This document shows, piece by piece, positions 26,973 to 35,842 of a DNA stretch of 64,000 nt (position 1 is the first letter of the stretch; each line of letters starts with the position of its first letter). This DNA is from Paenibacillus agilis. GTDB taxonomy: Bacteria; Bacillota; Bacilli; Paenibacillales; Paenibacillaceae. Below the pieces are notes generated by a model. It was not told the DNA's origin, did not search any database, and saw only the letters and a list, made by a program, of their open reading frames with translations. Where the stretch lies: positions 496,001 to 560,000 of the forward strand of contig NZ_VNJK01000001.1 of NCBI RefSeq assembly GCF_007786455.1, in the 5' to 3' direction. The translations under genes and the position numbers were made by a program.

Positions 26973-28949
26973 ATGTTGATGTGGGGGCACGAGATTTTGA
27001 GCAACTATCCTTTTTCCTTTGATCCCAAGGAGCCATTTGTTCAGCAGGTGAGTGACTGGGTGTCGGATGTATTTTATGACAAGCTTCCTGAATTCGGATT
27101 TGAAGTGCGGGACGAACAGATTTATATGGCTTATCAGTTGGAGCGCGCTTATCGTGATAAGCAGACGATCTTTGCAGAAGCGGGAGTTGGAACGGGAAAA
27201 ACGCTCGTCTACTTGCTGTACGCGATCAACTACGCACGTTATACGAGAAAGCCAGCGATTATCGCTTGTGCGGACGAGTCGCTGATCGAGCAGCTTGTTA
27301 AGCCCGAAGGCGATATTGCGAAGCTTGCTAACTATTTGGACTTTACGATTGATGCTAGATTGGGCAAGTCGCCTGATCAGTATATTTGCTTGAATAAGCT
27401 TGATGATGCTAGAGCATCCATGGATGAAGATGCGATGCTGTACGATGAGATGTATCGCAGCTTGCCTAAGTTTGTTCATTCTCCGGAGACGATGCAGGCG
27501 TTTCATTCGTATGGGGATCGCAAAGACTATCCAGATCTTCATGATGAACAGTGGGAGAAGATAGGCTGGGATGTGTTCCAAGACTGTCTTGTATGCTCCC
27601 AACGCCATCGCTGCGGGCAGACGTTATCTCGTGAACATTATCGGAAGTCTACGGATATTATTATTTGCTCGCATGACTTCTATATGGAGCACATTTGGAC
27701 GTATGAGGCTCGTAAGCGTGAAGGACAGCTTCCGCTACTGCCTGAGCACAGTTCCGTTGTCTTCGATGAAGGCCATCTGCTAGAGACAGCGGCACAGAAG
27801 GCGTTGACGTACAAGCTGAATCACGCTGTATTTGAAAGTATTATTACACGTTTGCTTGAAGGAGAAGTGCGCGAATCTCTTGCGGTAGCGGTAGAAGAAT
27901 CCATTGTGCAGAGTGAGAACTTATTCGCTCTGCTCGATGTTCATAGTTCGCCGGTACCTGGATCAGACCGAAGAGAGATTGCATGGAACGATGAATTGCT
28001 GCGCGAAGTAAATCGTTTCTGTGATATGATCGCTTCCATTGAGGAGGAGCTCGTATTTGAGAGTGGCTTGTACACACTAGACGAGTATCAGTTAAAAATT
28101 GTTGAAGAGCACTTAGAGATGATTCAGCTTGCGTTGGGATTATTTAAAAAGTCCAATCAGCTTATTTCTTGGGTTACAGAGGATAAGGATGCACTAACGC
28201 TTGTCATTATGCCGAAATGGGTTAAAGAAATATTGACGAAGCAGCTGTTCTCCAGCAAAATGCCGATTGTGTTCTCGTCAGCTACGCTGTCTGTGCAAGG
28301 TAACTTTGATTATATGTCAGAGAGCCTCGGGGTTGAACAGGCATTGTCATTCTCGGTAGAGTCTCCATACGACTACGAGAATCAGATGAAGATCCAATAC
28401 GCTCCGCTAAGTTCTGAGCAGCATATGGAGAAGAAGCTGACAGCGACACTTGAAATGCTTCAACAAACAGAAGGCAGAGCGTTGCTGCTCTTCCGTTCCA
28501 AAGAAGAATTGGCAGAATTTAAACAGGGAGCGAATCGGATTCCTCAGTTTGCGAACTATCAATTCTTATACGAGGGCACAGGTGAAATCAGTAGCTTGAT
28601 TGCCGAGTTCCAGCAAAACGAAATAAGCTGCCTGTGCGCAGTTACGCTATGGGAAGGGCTTGATATTCCAGGTCCATCCTTATCTCAAGTAATTATGTGG
28701 TCATTGCCATTCCCGTCGAATGATCCGGTATTTGCAGCACGCCGTAAAGATGCAGTGAATCCATTCGAAGATGTGGATATGCCGTATATGCTGCTTCGAT
28801 TGAAGCAAGGAATTGGGCGACTCATACGTAAGCAGGATGATAAAGGTACGATTACGATCTTTGATGAGAAGCTGCAAGATCCAACGATCAAAGAGAAAGT
28901 GCTGCAAATCGTGCCAGCGGGCGTGACCGTCGAACAGTTGGATCGTTAA
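26973..28949 (+). CDS. DinG/XPD-family ATP-dependent DNA helicase
   Basis: 658 residues, superfamily 2 iron-sulphur helicase. Walker A is AEAGVGTGKTLVYLL and motif II is the variant DEGH (VVFDEGHLLE). Four cysteines between motifs Ia and II (YICLNK, DCLVCSQRHRC) fit the [4Fe-4S] cluster of XPD/DinG enzymes. Later motifs are VFSSATLSV, LLLFRSKEELAEF, LWEGLDIPG and the RLIRK motif VI (GIGRLIRKQ). There is no N-terminal exonuclease domain, unlike the long Bacillus DinG. The ATG at 26973 lacks an obvious ribosome-binding site; a TTG at 26997 behind GGGGGCACGAGA is an alternative start. Confidence 0.88.
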   Translation: MLMWGHEILSNYPFSFDPKEPFVQQVSDWVSDVFYDKLPEFGFEVRDEQIYMAYQLERAYRDKQTIFAEAGVGTGKTLVYLLYAINYARYTRKPAIIACADESLIEQLVKPEGDIAKLANYLDFTIDARLGKSPDQYICLNKLDDARASMDEDAMLYDEMYRSLPKFVHSPETMQAFHSYGDRKDYPDLHDEQWEKIGWDVFQDCLVCSQRHRCGQTLSREHYRKSTDIIICSHDFYMEHIWTYEARKREGQLPLLPEHSSVVFDEGHLLETAAQKALTYKLNHAVFESIITRLLEGEVRESLAVAVEESIVQSENLFALLDVHSSPVPGSDRREIAWNDELLREVNRFCDMIASIEEELVFESGLYTLDEYQLKIVEEHLEMIQLALGLFKKSNQLISWVTEDKDALTLVIMPKWVKEILTKQLFSSKMPIVFSSATLSVQGNFDYMSESLGVEQALSFSVESPYDYENQMKIQYAPLSSEQHMEKKLTATLEMLQQTEGRALLLFRSKEELAEFKQGANRIPQFANYQFLYEGTGEISSLIAEFQQNEISCLCAVTLWEGLDIPGPSLSQVIMWSLPFPSNDPVFAARRKDAVNPFEDVDMPYMLLRLKQGIGRLIRKQDDKGTITIFDEKLQDPTIKEKVLQIVPAGVTVEQLDR

Positions 28950-29048
28950 CAGGAGTATGGTCTAGAACTAGTGCTCAACTTATGCAAATGAGTTGGTACA
29001 CAATAAGAATACGTAAGCAATATTCATCGTGCAATCAACATCGACAAG

Positions 29049-29081
29049 GCCCACAAGCAGACATAGCTTGTGGGTCTTTTT
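29049..29081 (+). terminator. terminator of the helicase gene
   Basis: GCCCACAAGC (29049-29058) pairs with GCTTGTGGGT (29066-29075), then TCTTTTT. Confidence 0.9.
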
Positions 29082-29227
29082 ATTTACTCTGGTAAGGTAT
29101 TGTATATGAGTTGATTCATTTTCCAATACTTGTATGGATGTTTCAGAACGTTGCATAGACGTTTATATATCATAGTGGACATATGTTCGTAGGTAATAAC
29201 TCTAATCTATATGAGGTGAACGCAAGT

Positions 29228-30424
29228 ATGATTGAATTTCAACAAGTAAATAAGAAATACGATGATGGCTTTCAAGCCCTTACCGATATCAATTTAACGA
29301 TTAAGAAAGGTGAACTCACTGCGTTTATCGGGCCGAGCGGCTGTGGCAAGTCGACGACGATGAAACATATTAATCGTTTGATTTCCCCGACTAGCGGCCG
29401 TATTTTCATTGATGGAAAAGATATATCTGAGTATCACCCGGTAGAACTTCGTAGAAATATAGGTTATGTCATTCAAAATGTCGGGCTCTTTCCCCATATG
29501 ACAATCGCGAAAAATATCGCCATTGTCCCGCAAATGAAAAATTGGGACAAAGCAAAGATTGATGCGAGAGTAACGGAGCTACTGAAGCTGGTTAATTTGG
29601 ACCCTGATACGTACCGCGATCGTTATCCGTCTGAACTTAGCGGAGGCCAACAGCAGCGTGTTGGTGTAGCGCGGGCATTGGCGGCCGACCCGGACATTAT
29701 TTTGATGGATGAGCCTTTCAGTGCATTAGATCCTATTACGAGAGAACAGCTGCAAGAAGAGTTAGTCAGATTGCAGGAGGATGTACATAAAACGATCGTG
29801 TTCGTCACGCATGATATGGATGAAGCGATTAAGATTGCAGATACGATTGTGTTGATGAAAGACGGACAGATCGTACAGTCTGGATCTCCCGAGGCGATTC
29901 TACGGCGACCTGCTAATGATTTTGTGCGCAGCTTTATTGGCCAGAAGCGAATACATACGAATGACAAAGATACAAATGCAATTGAAAATGAAGACGATTC
30001 CCTTTCTATGACTACTGTTGATGAAGTGATGGTTACACAACCTGCTACAACATCGCCAAATCGCGGCTTAGCTGAAGCGATTAAGATTATGGAAGCACGC
30101 AAAGTAGATTCCTTATTCGTCGTAGACAAGAACCGTACCCTGTTAGGTATCGTTTCGATTTACCGGGTGTTGAATAGTTATGGTGACGAATCATTGACGG
30201 TGAAAGATGTCATGAAGCCAATTGGCTATCAAGTTGAGCCTGGTACCCCGCTTCCGATTGCGGTTGAGCAAATGACGAACCACCGCTTGACGAATCTAGC
30301 TGTCGTCGATGACAATGGACGATTGGTTGGGCTTATTACAAGGGGTAGTATTGTTAAACACTTAAATGAAGTGTATCCAGCAATGATAGAAAGGTTTGCT
30401 TGGAGCTTAGGAGAGGAGGCGTAA
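29228..30424 (+). CDS. opuCA: osmoprotectant (glycine betaine/carnitine/choline) ABC transporter ATPase with CBS domains
   Basis: 398 residues from ATG 29228 (GAGGTGAACGCAAGT upstream), rather than the in-frame 29183. It has Walker A GPSGCGKST, Q-loop YVIQNVGLFPHMTI, signature LSGGQQQR and Walker B IILMDEPFSALD. The C-terminal 130 residues hold two CBS domains (VTQPATTSPNRGLAEAIKIM; VKDVMKPIGYQVEPG), the osmosensing regulatory module of OpuCA/OpuA ATPases. First gene of a four-gene operon with 2-24 bp spacings. Confidence 0.92.
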   Translation: MIEFQQVNKKYDDGFQALTDINLTIKKGELTAFIGPSGCGKSTTMKHINRLISPTSGRIFIDGKDISEYHPVELRRNIGYVIQNVGLFPHMTIAKNIAIVPQMKNWDKAKIDARVTELLKLVNLDPDTYRDRYPSELSGGQQQRVGVARALAADPDIILMDEPFSALDPITREQLQEELVRLQEDVHKTIVFVTHDMDEAIKIADTIVLMKDGQIVQSGSPEAILRRPANDFVRSFIGQKRIHTNDKDTNAIENEDDSLSMTTVDEVMVTQPATTSPNRGLAEAIKIMEARKVDSLFVVDKNRTLLGIVSIYRVLNSYGDESLTVKDVMKPIGYQVEPGTPLPIAVEQMTNHRLTNLAVVDDNGRLVGLITRGSIVKHLNEVYPAMIERFAWSLGEEA

Positions 30425-30426
30425 CG

Positions 30427-31086
30427 ATGGACGGATGGATAGCCTTCCTGCGAGAACGGAGTTCCGATATTGGAACAGCATTGCAAGAACATATCACACT
30501 TACTGGTATTTCTGTGTTACTTGGCTGTATGGTAGCTATTCCGTTAGGGATTGCACTCGTTTATAGCCGTTGGAACTGGTTGACGAATACCGTTTTCTTC
30601 TTGGCGAACTTAATGCAGACGATACCGAGTCTCGCGTTATTAGCGATATTTATTCCTTTTTTAGGGATTGGGATGAAGCCTGCTATCGTTGCCTTGTTCT
30701 TGTATTCGATTATGCCGATTATGCGCAATACGTATGATGGCTTTCGTTCGGTGGACAACAGCGTGCTGGAGGCTGCACGAGGGATGGGATACAGCACGAT
30801 GCAGTCGATTCTTCGCATTCGCCTGCCGCTAGCTCTGCCTTACATCATGTCAGGTATTCGCATTACGACGATTTACATTATTAGTTGGGCTACATTGGCT
30901 ACCTTGATCGGTGCAGGTGGTCTAGGAAGACTAATTGTAGGCGGGCTTGGTGTTAATAAATTGGAGCTTGTTGTAGTAGGAGCTGTTGGTGCAATATTGC
31001 TCGTATTAATTGCGGATACACTGTTTGGGTGGTTAGAGCGCATGCTCACCAAGCGATATGGTCGCACGAGTTCGACTACTGCATAG
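30427..31086 (+). CDS. opuCB: osmoprotectant ABC transporter permease OpuCB
   Basis: 219 residues, about six membrane segments. The start ATG 30427 follows GGAGAGGAGGCGTAACG and is 2 bp after the opuCA stop. Conserved permease parts are IPLGIALVYSRW, LMQTIPSLALLAIFIPFLGIG, the IMRNTYDGFRSVD motif and EAARGMGYSTMQSILRIRLPLALPYI (the ATPase-coupling loop). Works with OpuCD as the channel. Confidence 0.9.
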   Translation: MDGWIAFLRERSSDIGTALQEHITLTGISVLLGCMVAIPLGIALVYSRWNWLTNTVFFLANLMQTIPSLALLAIFIPFLGIGMKPAIVALFLYSIMPIMRNTYDGFRSVDNSVLEAARGMGYSTMQSILRIRLPLALPYIMSGIRITTIYIISWATLATLIGAGGLGRLIVGGLGVNKLELVVVGAVGAILLVLIADTLFGWLERMLTKRYGRTSSTTA

Positions 31087-31109
31087 AGTGGATGGAAAGA
31101 GGGACGAGA

Positions 31110-32039
31110 ATGATACAGATAAAAGCTTCGGCTAAAAAGGTAACAGCGCTCCTTCTTAGCGGGGTGCTTGTCGCAACGACCTTGCTGCTGTCTGGTTGCG
31201 GCAAGGAAGAACAGATTGTTATCGGAACGCAGACGTTTACCGAATCAAAGATCATGGCTGAAATGTATAAAGCACTCATTGAACAGCAGACAGATTTGGA
31301 GGCAAAGATTATTCCTGATCTGGCTGCGAGTGCCGTCATTATTAATGCGATGAAGAAAAATGAAGTACATATGGCGACTTTATACAGCGGAGAGCTGTTT
31401 AATAATCACTTTCCAATAGAAGAAACGAAAGATCGCCAAGAAGTATTGAAGCAGGCGCAAGCGGGCTTTGACAAGTATTTAGGCTTTACATGGATGGATT
31501 CATTGGGTTTTGAAAATACATATGCGTTTACCGTGCGCAGTCAGCTAGCGGATGAGCGAGGATATGAGCGTATCTCAGATGTGGTTAAGGATGCTGGCAA
31601 CTTGCGGCTAGGTGTGGACACGACATGGATGGAGCGGACGAATGATGGTTATCCAGCATTTCGCAAGGCGTATAACGTAGAGTTCGGGCAAGCATTTCCG
31701 ATGGAACAAAGCCTCGTCTATGAAGCTGTAGGAAATAATCAGGTGGATATCGTACTTGCTTACTCTACAGATTCGAGGATCAAGGCTTATGATTTGAAAA
31801 CGTTAGAGGATGACAAGCAATTTTTCCCGCCCTATGATGCTTCTCCTGTCCTGTTGAATGAATTGGCACAGAAACATCCAGAGGTCGTACAGGCGATTCA
31901 GCCGCTCATCGGTACGGTAAATGAACAGACGATGATTGACTTGAATTACAAAGTGGATATTGAGAAGAAAAGTGAGCGCGAAGTCGCTATCGAATATTTG
32001 CAGCAACAAGGATTATTGGAGAAAAATAATGAAAAGTAG
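31110..32039 (+). CDS. opuCC: osmoprotectant-binding lipoprotein OpuCC
   Basis: 309 residues. The ATG at 31110 has AGAGGGA upstream; an in-frame start at 31029 would lie inside opuCB and is unlikely. The lipobox LLSGC places the lipidated cysteine at residue 30. The mature protein begins with the typical IVIGTQTFTESKIMAEMYKA of the ProX/OpuCC family and ends in the aromatic-rich ligand domain (TWMDSLGFENTYAF, FFPPYDASPVL). It binds betaine-like quaternary ammonium compounds at the cell surface; exact ligand uncertain between OpuB and OpuC types. Confidence 0.9.
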   Translation: MIQIKASAKKVTALLLSGVLVATTLLLSGCGKEEQIVIGTQTFTESKIMAEMYKALIEQQTDLEAKIIPDLAASAVIINAMKKNEVHMATLYSGELFNNHFPIEETKDRQEVLKQAQAGFDKYLGFTWMDSLGFENTYAFTVRSQLADERGYERISDVVKDAGNLRLGVDTTWMERTNDGYPAFRKAYNVEFGQAFPMEQSLVYEAVGNNQVDIVLAYSTDSRIKAYDLKTLEDDKQFFPPYDASPVLLNELAQKHPEVVQAIQPLIGTVNEQTMIDLNYKVDIEKKSEREVAIEYLQQQGLLEKNNEK

Positions 32040-32054
32040 AAGGGAGGAACTAAG

Positions 32055-32729
32055 ATGGACAGTTATCAATGGTCGTTAGCAGACTTGTTTTCGTATATGA
32101 GTCGAAATTCTGACTTGCTATGGGAGCATTTTCTCTCACACCTATACATGGTGGTTAGTGGAGTTGGTTTAGCAATTGTGCTAGGCATTCCCTTGGGCGT
32201 GCTCTGTACGCGTCATGAAAAGCTAGCCAAAGTCATATTAGGCATAACGAGTATACTGCAAGTTATTCCGAGCTTGGCTTTGCTTGTGTTATTGATGCTT
32301 GTGCTCGGATTAGGCTCCAAGACGGTCATTGTTGGTTTGTTGTTCTATTCCTTGAACCCAATCGTACGAAATACGTACATTGGACTAAAGCAAGTAGACG
32401 CAAGCTATATCGAAGCAGGCAGAGGGATCGGGATGAGCCCGTTTCAACTACTCGTTAAGGTGCGCTTTCCACTATCTCTCCCGTACATCATTTCAGGCTT
32501 AAGGATTGCAGCTGTCATCGCTATCGGTGTCGTAACGATAGCACCACTCGTTGGAGGAGAGGGCTTGGGCCGTGAAATTTATGCGGGTATTAACAATCAG
32601 AATCCACTTCGTATTTATGCAGGAGCGATCCCTGCGGCATTGATAGCTATCGTGGCTGATCTTGTACTGGGATATTTCCAACGCAAGCTGAACTTTGCGG
32701 ATCGTAAGTCGAGCCCTAGTACAAGTTAA
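32055..32729 (+). CDS. opuCD: osmoprotectant ABC transporter permease OpuCD
   Basis: 224 residues, second channel subunit. It shares with OpuCB the ILQVIPSLALLVLLMLVLGLG and YSLNPIVRNTYIGLKQVD motifs and the coupling loop AGRGIGMSPFQLLVKVRFPLSLPYI. An AAGGGAGGAACTAAG ribosome-binding site precedes the ATG. Last gene of the operon, followed by a long terminator. Confidence 0.9.
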   Translation: MDSYQWSLADLFSYMSRNSDLLWEHFLSHLYMVVSGVGLAIVLGIPLGVLCTRHEKLAKVILGITSILQVIPSLALLVLLMLVLGLGSKTVIVGLLFYSLNPIVRNTYIGLKQVDASYIEAGRGIGMSPFQLLVKVRFPLSLPYIISGLRIAAVIAIGVVTIAPLVGGEGLGREIYAGINNQNPLRIYAGAIPAALIAIVADLVLGYFQRKLNFADRKSSPSTS

Positions 32730-32786
32730 TATTATCTAATATTTGCATTTTACATTAGAACAGAAGTGGTTAATGATTTGATCGTA

Positions 32787-32838
32787 AAAAGGAATAGCCG
32801 CAGTAGAAATGGATTTTTCTACTGCGGCTATTCCTTTT
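32787..32838 (+). terminator. terminator of the opuC operon
   Basis: About 22 bp of near-perfect stem (AAAAGGAATAGCCGCAGTAG and its complement) around a short TGGAT loop, with T and A tracts on the two sides. It can act in both directions, which suits the convergent MOSC gene. Confidence 0.9.
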
Positions 32839-32928
32839 ATGTTGGATGGGTACAGGTACTAACATAACTACTGTCCCGAAGCGTATCCGTAATCAATAAC
32901 AACCTAGAAATAAGTGGAGTGTGACCAT

Positions 32929-33609
32929 TTAGTTTCCTTCAATCCGCTTGGACGTATCTGTTTCGATGCCTTCTAAGCGCTTCGTAAAGGTAGCTCTCCA
33001 ATTCGTAGATAGCCCTTTGTTGCTTAACAGCGCACGAATGCCTTCTTCCCCGTGCAGCTTCTGATGCATCACTTCGTTGGCAAAGCGAATGCTCAAACGC
33101 TGTTCATCCATATGAATTAGCTCAATCTGATCATCTGGTGAAACGATGCCTTCTTCGAGTACGCGCCAATAGTACCCGGTATAGCCGGTCTCTTGCATCC
33201 AAATTGGAATGTTAGCCATATTGTATCTGGCTGCTAGCTTGAAGCAAGGCTGACGCGGCTGCGTCACCTGAACACGAGCTGTGCCGATGCGATAAATATC
33301 CCCGATATGTACATCATCTTCAATGAGTCCGCGAGTCGTAACATTTTCTCCAAATGCAGATATGGGTAGATCGAAATCCCACTGCTGCTGCCAATACGTA
33401 TAGTGCTCAATGGGATAGACACACACTGCTTTTTCCGGACCCCCATGATATCTCAAATCCGCTTGACCATCGCCTTCGAAGCCTAACGTACGCAGTGCTA
33501 TCGTATGATCTACAGGAAATTTCATCATACCGGACAATACAGGCTTGCCGTTATGAGTGAGTGATTCACTAGGTAATCCGACTTGGAGTCCTACAAGTTC
33601 CACGTGCAT
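32929..33609 (-). CDS. MOSC-domain protein (YiiM-like)
   Basis: 226 residues. MOSC domains bind the molybdenum cofactor; YiiM-type proteins reduce N-hydroxylated bases. Visible signs are LGFEGDGQADLRYHGGPEKAVCVYP, GAFGENVTT-like FGENVTTRGLIEDDVHIGD, and the conserved cysteine in TQPRQPCFKLAARY, followed by a C-terminal 3-alpha domain as in YiiM. AGGAGGAACAAGCT precedes the ATG. It is a single leftward gene divergent from the AraC regulator. Confidence 0.88.
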   Translation of the reverse strand: MHVELVGLQVGLPSESLTHNGKPVLSGMMKFPVDHTIALRTLGFEGDGQADLRYHGGPEKAVCVYPIEHYTYWQQQWDFDLPISAFGENVTTRGLIEDDVHIGDIYRIGTARVQVTQPRQPCFKLAARYNMANIPIWMQETGYTGYYWRVLEEGIVSPDDQIELIHMDEQRLSIRFANEVMHQKLHGEEGIRALLSNKGLSTNWRATFTKRLEGIETDTSKRIEGN

Positions 33610-33642
33610 AGCTTGTTCCTCCTGCTGTTCGCTTTACCTTCA

Positions 33643-33651
33643 TGATATAAT
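33643..33651 (+). promoter_or_regulatory. extended -10 promoter of the AraC-family gene
   Basis: TGATATAAT matches the TGn extended -10 consensus, 46 bp upstream of the start codon. No good -35. Confidence 0.5.
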
Positions 33652-33697
33652 AGTAGCGACAGCATCACAAGGGATTACAAGGACTTGGAGGTACGAG

Positions 33698-34678
33698 ATG
33701 GAAAATCCGATGCAGGCTGCACATGAGAGCGCTCAACCGTCGTTATCATCGGACGTGACGTTGTATCGTGGTGAACTAGAAATCGGAACCTTGCTTCCGT
33801 TCAAAGTATATCGTTGGACACAAGCTGGTGGCAGCAGTCGCGACCATGCCCATGATTATTTCCAGATCTGGTATGTCGTAAAAGGGTCCTTCCAGCATAC
33901 AATTGATCATAAGACGTATCAAATGATGAAGGGGAACTTATTTGTCATCCCTCCCTATGCCGTTCATCGGGTTGATCTTATTCCTGATCAAGATATGGAG
34001 ATTATCGGCTGTGAGTTTCTCCCTCATTTTATTAATGAACATTTTCAGCGCCCAAATGAAGGTACGGATCGCTTCGATTATTCTTATCTTGAACAATTTA
34101 TGGTCAGTGAAGATGAATTGATACCGAAAGTAACATTATTAGGAGAAGTGGATGCGGAAGTAACAAGGCTGCTGAGTGAGATGCTTGCTGAGTTCCAACA
34201 GGGTGAACACTACTATGAGCTAGTTCTGAAGGCTAACTTATTAAAGCTGCTGTCCATCATTATTCGTCAAATGGCCAAGCAGCGAGGTGGAGGGTCTGAG
34301 GAAGAAGATCGTATGGAGAAATTCCGCGGTCTTATGATGGGAGCGTTAAACTATATTCATGAACATTACCCGGAAGAGCTTCGTTTGGAAGGGTTATGCC
34401 GTCAATTTAATTTATCAAAATCGTATTTTTGCGCGTTATTCAAACGCTATACGGGTAAAACCTTTAATGATTACTTGATTGATTTGCGTATCCGAAAAGC
34501 AGCAGAGATGTTGTTGAATACGGACAGTACCATTACCGAAATCGGATACGGTGTCGGCTTTAATGATATCGCTTACTTTTCACGAATATTCAAACGGCAT
34601 ACGGGTGTATCGCCATCCCAATTTAAGCGAAATGCGCTGGCTGTTCATTCTCATTCTACACATCAGGCTAAGTCATAA
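33698..34678 (+). CDS. AraC-family transcriptional regulator with N-terminal cupin domain
   Basis: 326 residues from ATG 33698 (ACTTGGAGGTACGAG upstream); the in-frame opening from 33557 overlaps the MOSC gene start and is rejected. Residues about 35-135 are a cupin-type ligand domain (HAHDYFQIWYVVKG, NLFVIPPYAVHRVD). The last 100 form two helix-turn-helix units (LCRQFNLSKSYFCALFKRYTG; ITEIGYGVGFNDIAYFSRIFKRHTGVSPSQF). It lies directly upstream of the epimerase-dehydrogenase operon and probably activates it in response to a sugar or polyol. It ends at its own terminator. Confidence 0.9.
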   Translation: MENPMQAAHESAQPSLSSDVTLYRGELEIGTLLPFKVYRWTQAGGSSRDHAHDYFQIWYVVKGSFQHTIDHKTYQMMKGNLFVIPPYAVHRVDLIPDQDMEIIGCEFLPHFINEHFQRPNEGTDRFDYSYLEQFMVSEDELIPKVTLLGEVDAEVTRLLSEMLAEFQQGEHYYELVLKANLLKLLSIIIRQMAKQRGGGSEEEDRMEKFRGLMMGALNYIHEHYPEELRLEGLCRQFNLSKSYFCALFKRYTGKTFNDYLIDLRIRKAAEMLLNTDSTITEIGYGVGFNDIAYFSRIFKRHTGVSPSQFKRNALAVHSHSTHQAKS

Positions 34679-34691
34679 TACAGAACGAAGA

Positions 34692-34723
34692 GGAGACAGT
34701 CTTTATGGACTGTTTCTTTTTTT
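34692..34723 (+). terminator. terminator of the AraC-family gene
   Basis: GGAGACAGTC pairs with GACTGTTTC (one G-U) around TTTATG, followed by a run of seven T. Confidence 0.8.
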
Positions 34724-34799
34724 ACCCCATTTCACGAATGTTTGTAAGAAAGTACAACAACTGTGGAACATAGTTCAATGGCTTCCAAGGCAGATTTCA

Positions 34800-34805
34800 T
34801 ATAAT
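34800..34805 (+). promoter_or_regulatory. candidate -10 for the epimerase-dehydrogenase operon
   Basis: Perfect TATAAT, 80 bp before the first start codon, with no good -35 at the normal distance. A missing -35 is usual for promoters that need an activator such as the adjacent AraC protein. Confidence 0.45.
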
Positions 34806-34885
34806 GAAAGTGTGACATACATTACAACCTGCAACCGCTTCCAACGGAGGCGCCTTGTTGGCAGGCATGCTGGGAGTGGAACAAG

Positions 34886-35758
34886 ATGAAGCTGGGAGTT
34901 AGTACGTATTGTTTATACCAAGCGATGGGACAACAGAAGATGGACATATTCGCTGTGCTGAAATGGATCAAGGAAAATGGAGGCGAACATGCTGAGATCG
35001 TTCAGCTTTTAGATATTGGATTCGACCTGCACGGGAAGCCAGAATTAGCGGAGCAAATCAGACAGTATGCAGATGAGATTGGACTGGAACTGTCCAATTA
35101 TTGTGTGGGTGGAAATGTGGCTGGCTTGTCAGAGGAAGCTTATACAGCTGAGATTGAACGCCTCAAAGGTCATATCGATATCGCTCATCAACTTGGTGTG
35201 AAGCGCATGCGCCATGATGTTGCTTCCCGTCCGTTGGAAGAGACAGGTACGGCTTATTTTGAACAGGATTACGCTCAAATTGTCGCGGCTTGCCGTGAGC
35301 TTGCGGACTATGCTTCCCAATATGGTATTGCGACAAGCATTGAGAACCACGGCTTCTACGCCCAGCATAGCGAGCGAGTGCGCCGCATCGTGCTTGATGT
35401 GAATCGTGACAACTTCCGGACAACGCTGGATGTCGGTAATTTCGTCTGTGTGGATGAGCCGACTGAGCCAGCCGTTCGCGCCAACGTCTCTTTAGCGAGC
35501 ATGGTCCATTTTAAAGATTTTTATTTACGACCTGCTGATTGCAATCCTGGAGAGGGCTGGTTCCAATCGTTGCATGGTCAATATATAAGAGGAGCGATCG
35601 TTGGCCAGGGGGACTTGCCAATACCGAAGCTCGTTTCCATCGTGAAGCAATCTGGCTATGACGGCTATGTATCCATTGAGTTTGAAGGAATGGAAGATTG
35701 CTTAAAAGGGACTCGAATTGCATTGGACAATCTGCGTCGATTATGGAATGAGGCGTAA
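34886..35758 (+). CDS. sugar phosphate isomerase/epimerase (AP endonuclease 2-like TIM barrel)
   Basis: 290 residues. It begins MKLGVSTYCLYQAM and carries barrel strands ending in acidic or histidine metal ligands (HAEIVQLLDIGFDL, GVKRMRHDVASRP, TSIENHGFYAQHSERV, TTLDVGNFVC, VHFKDFYL, DGYVSIEFEGMED). The Glu/His/Asp set fits a divalent-metal xylose-isomerase-like site. It groups with a Gfo/Idh/MocA dehydrogenase and a second epimerase downstream, the usual composition of inositol or sugar-acid catabolic operons. Exact substrate unknown. Confidence 0.85.
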   Translation: MKLGVSTYCLYQAMGQQKMDIFAVLKWIKENGGEHAEIVQLLDIGFDLHGKPELAEQIRQYADEIGLELSNYCVGGNVAGLSEEAYTAEIERLKGHIDIAHQLGVKRMRHDVASRPLEETGTAYFEQDYAQIVAACRELADYASQYGIATSIENHGFYAQHSERVRRIVLDVNRDNFRTTLDVGNFVCVDEPTEPAVRANVSLASMVHFKDFYLRPADCNPGEGWFQSLHGQYIRGAIVGQGDLPIPKLVSIVKQSGYDGYVSIEFEGMEDCLKGTRIALDNLRRLWNEA

Positions 35759-35842
35759 CGATTTGATCGTAGAAAAAATAAGTGAGTATGTATTCGAAAT
35801 GGTTGATGTGAGTGACTGACAAAATAGGGAGGAAGTAAATCA

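Noticed and set aside
29082-29227. Riboswitch or osmotic-control element upstream of opuC
   Set aside because: No structure or convincing promoter could be supported by eye.
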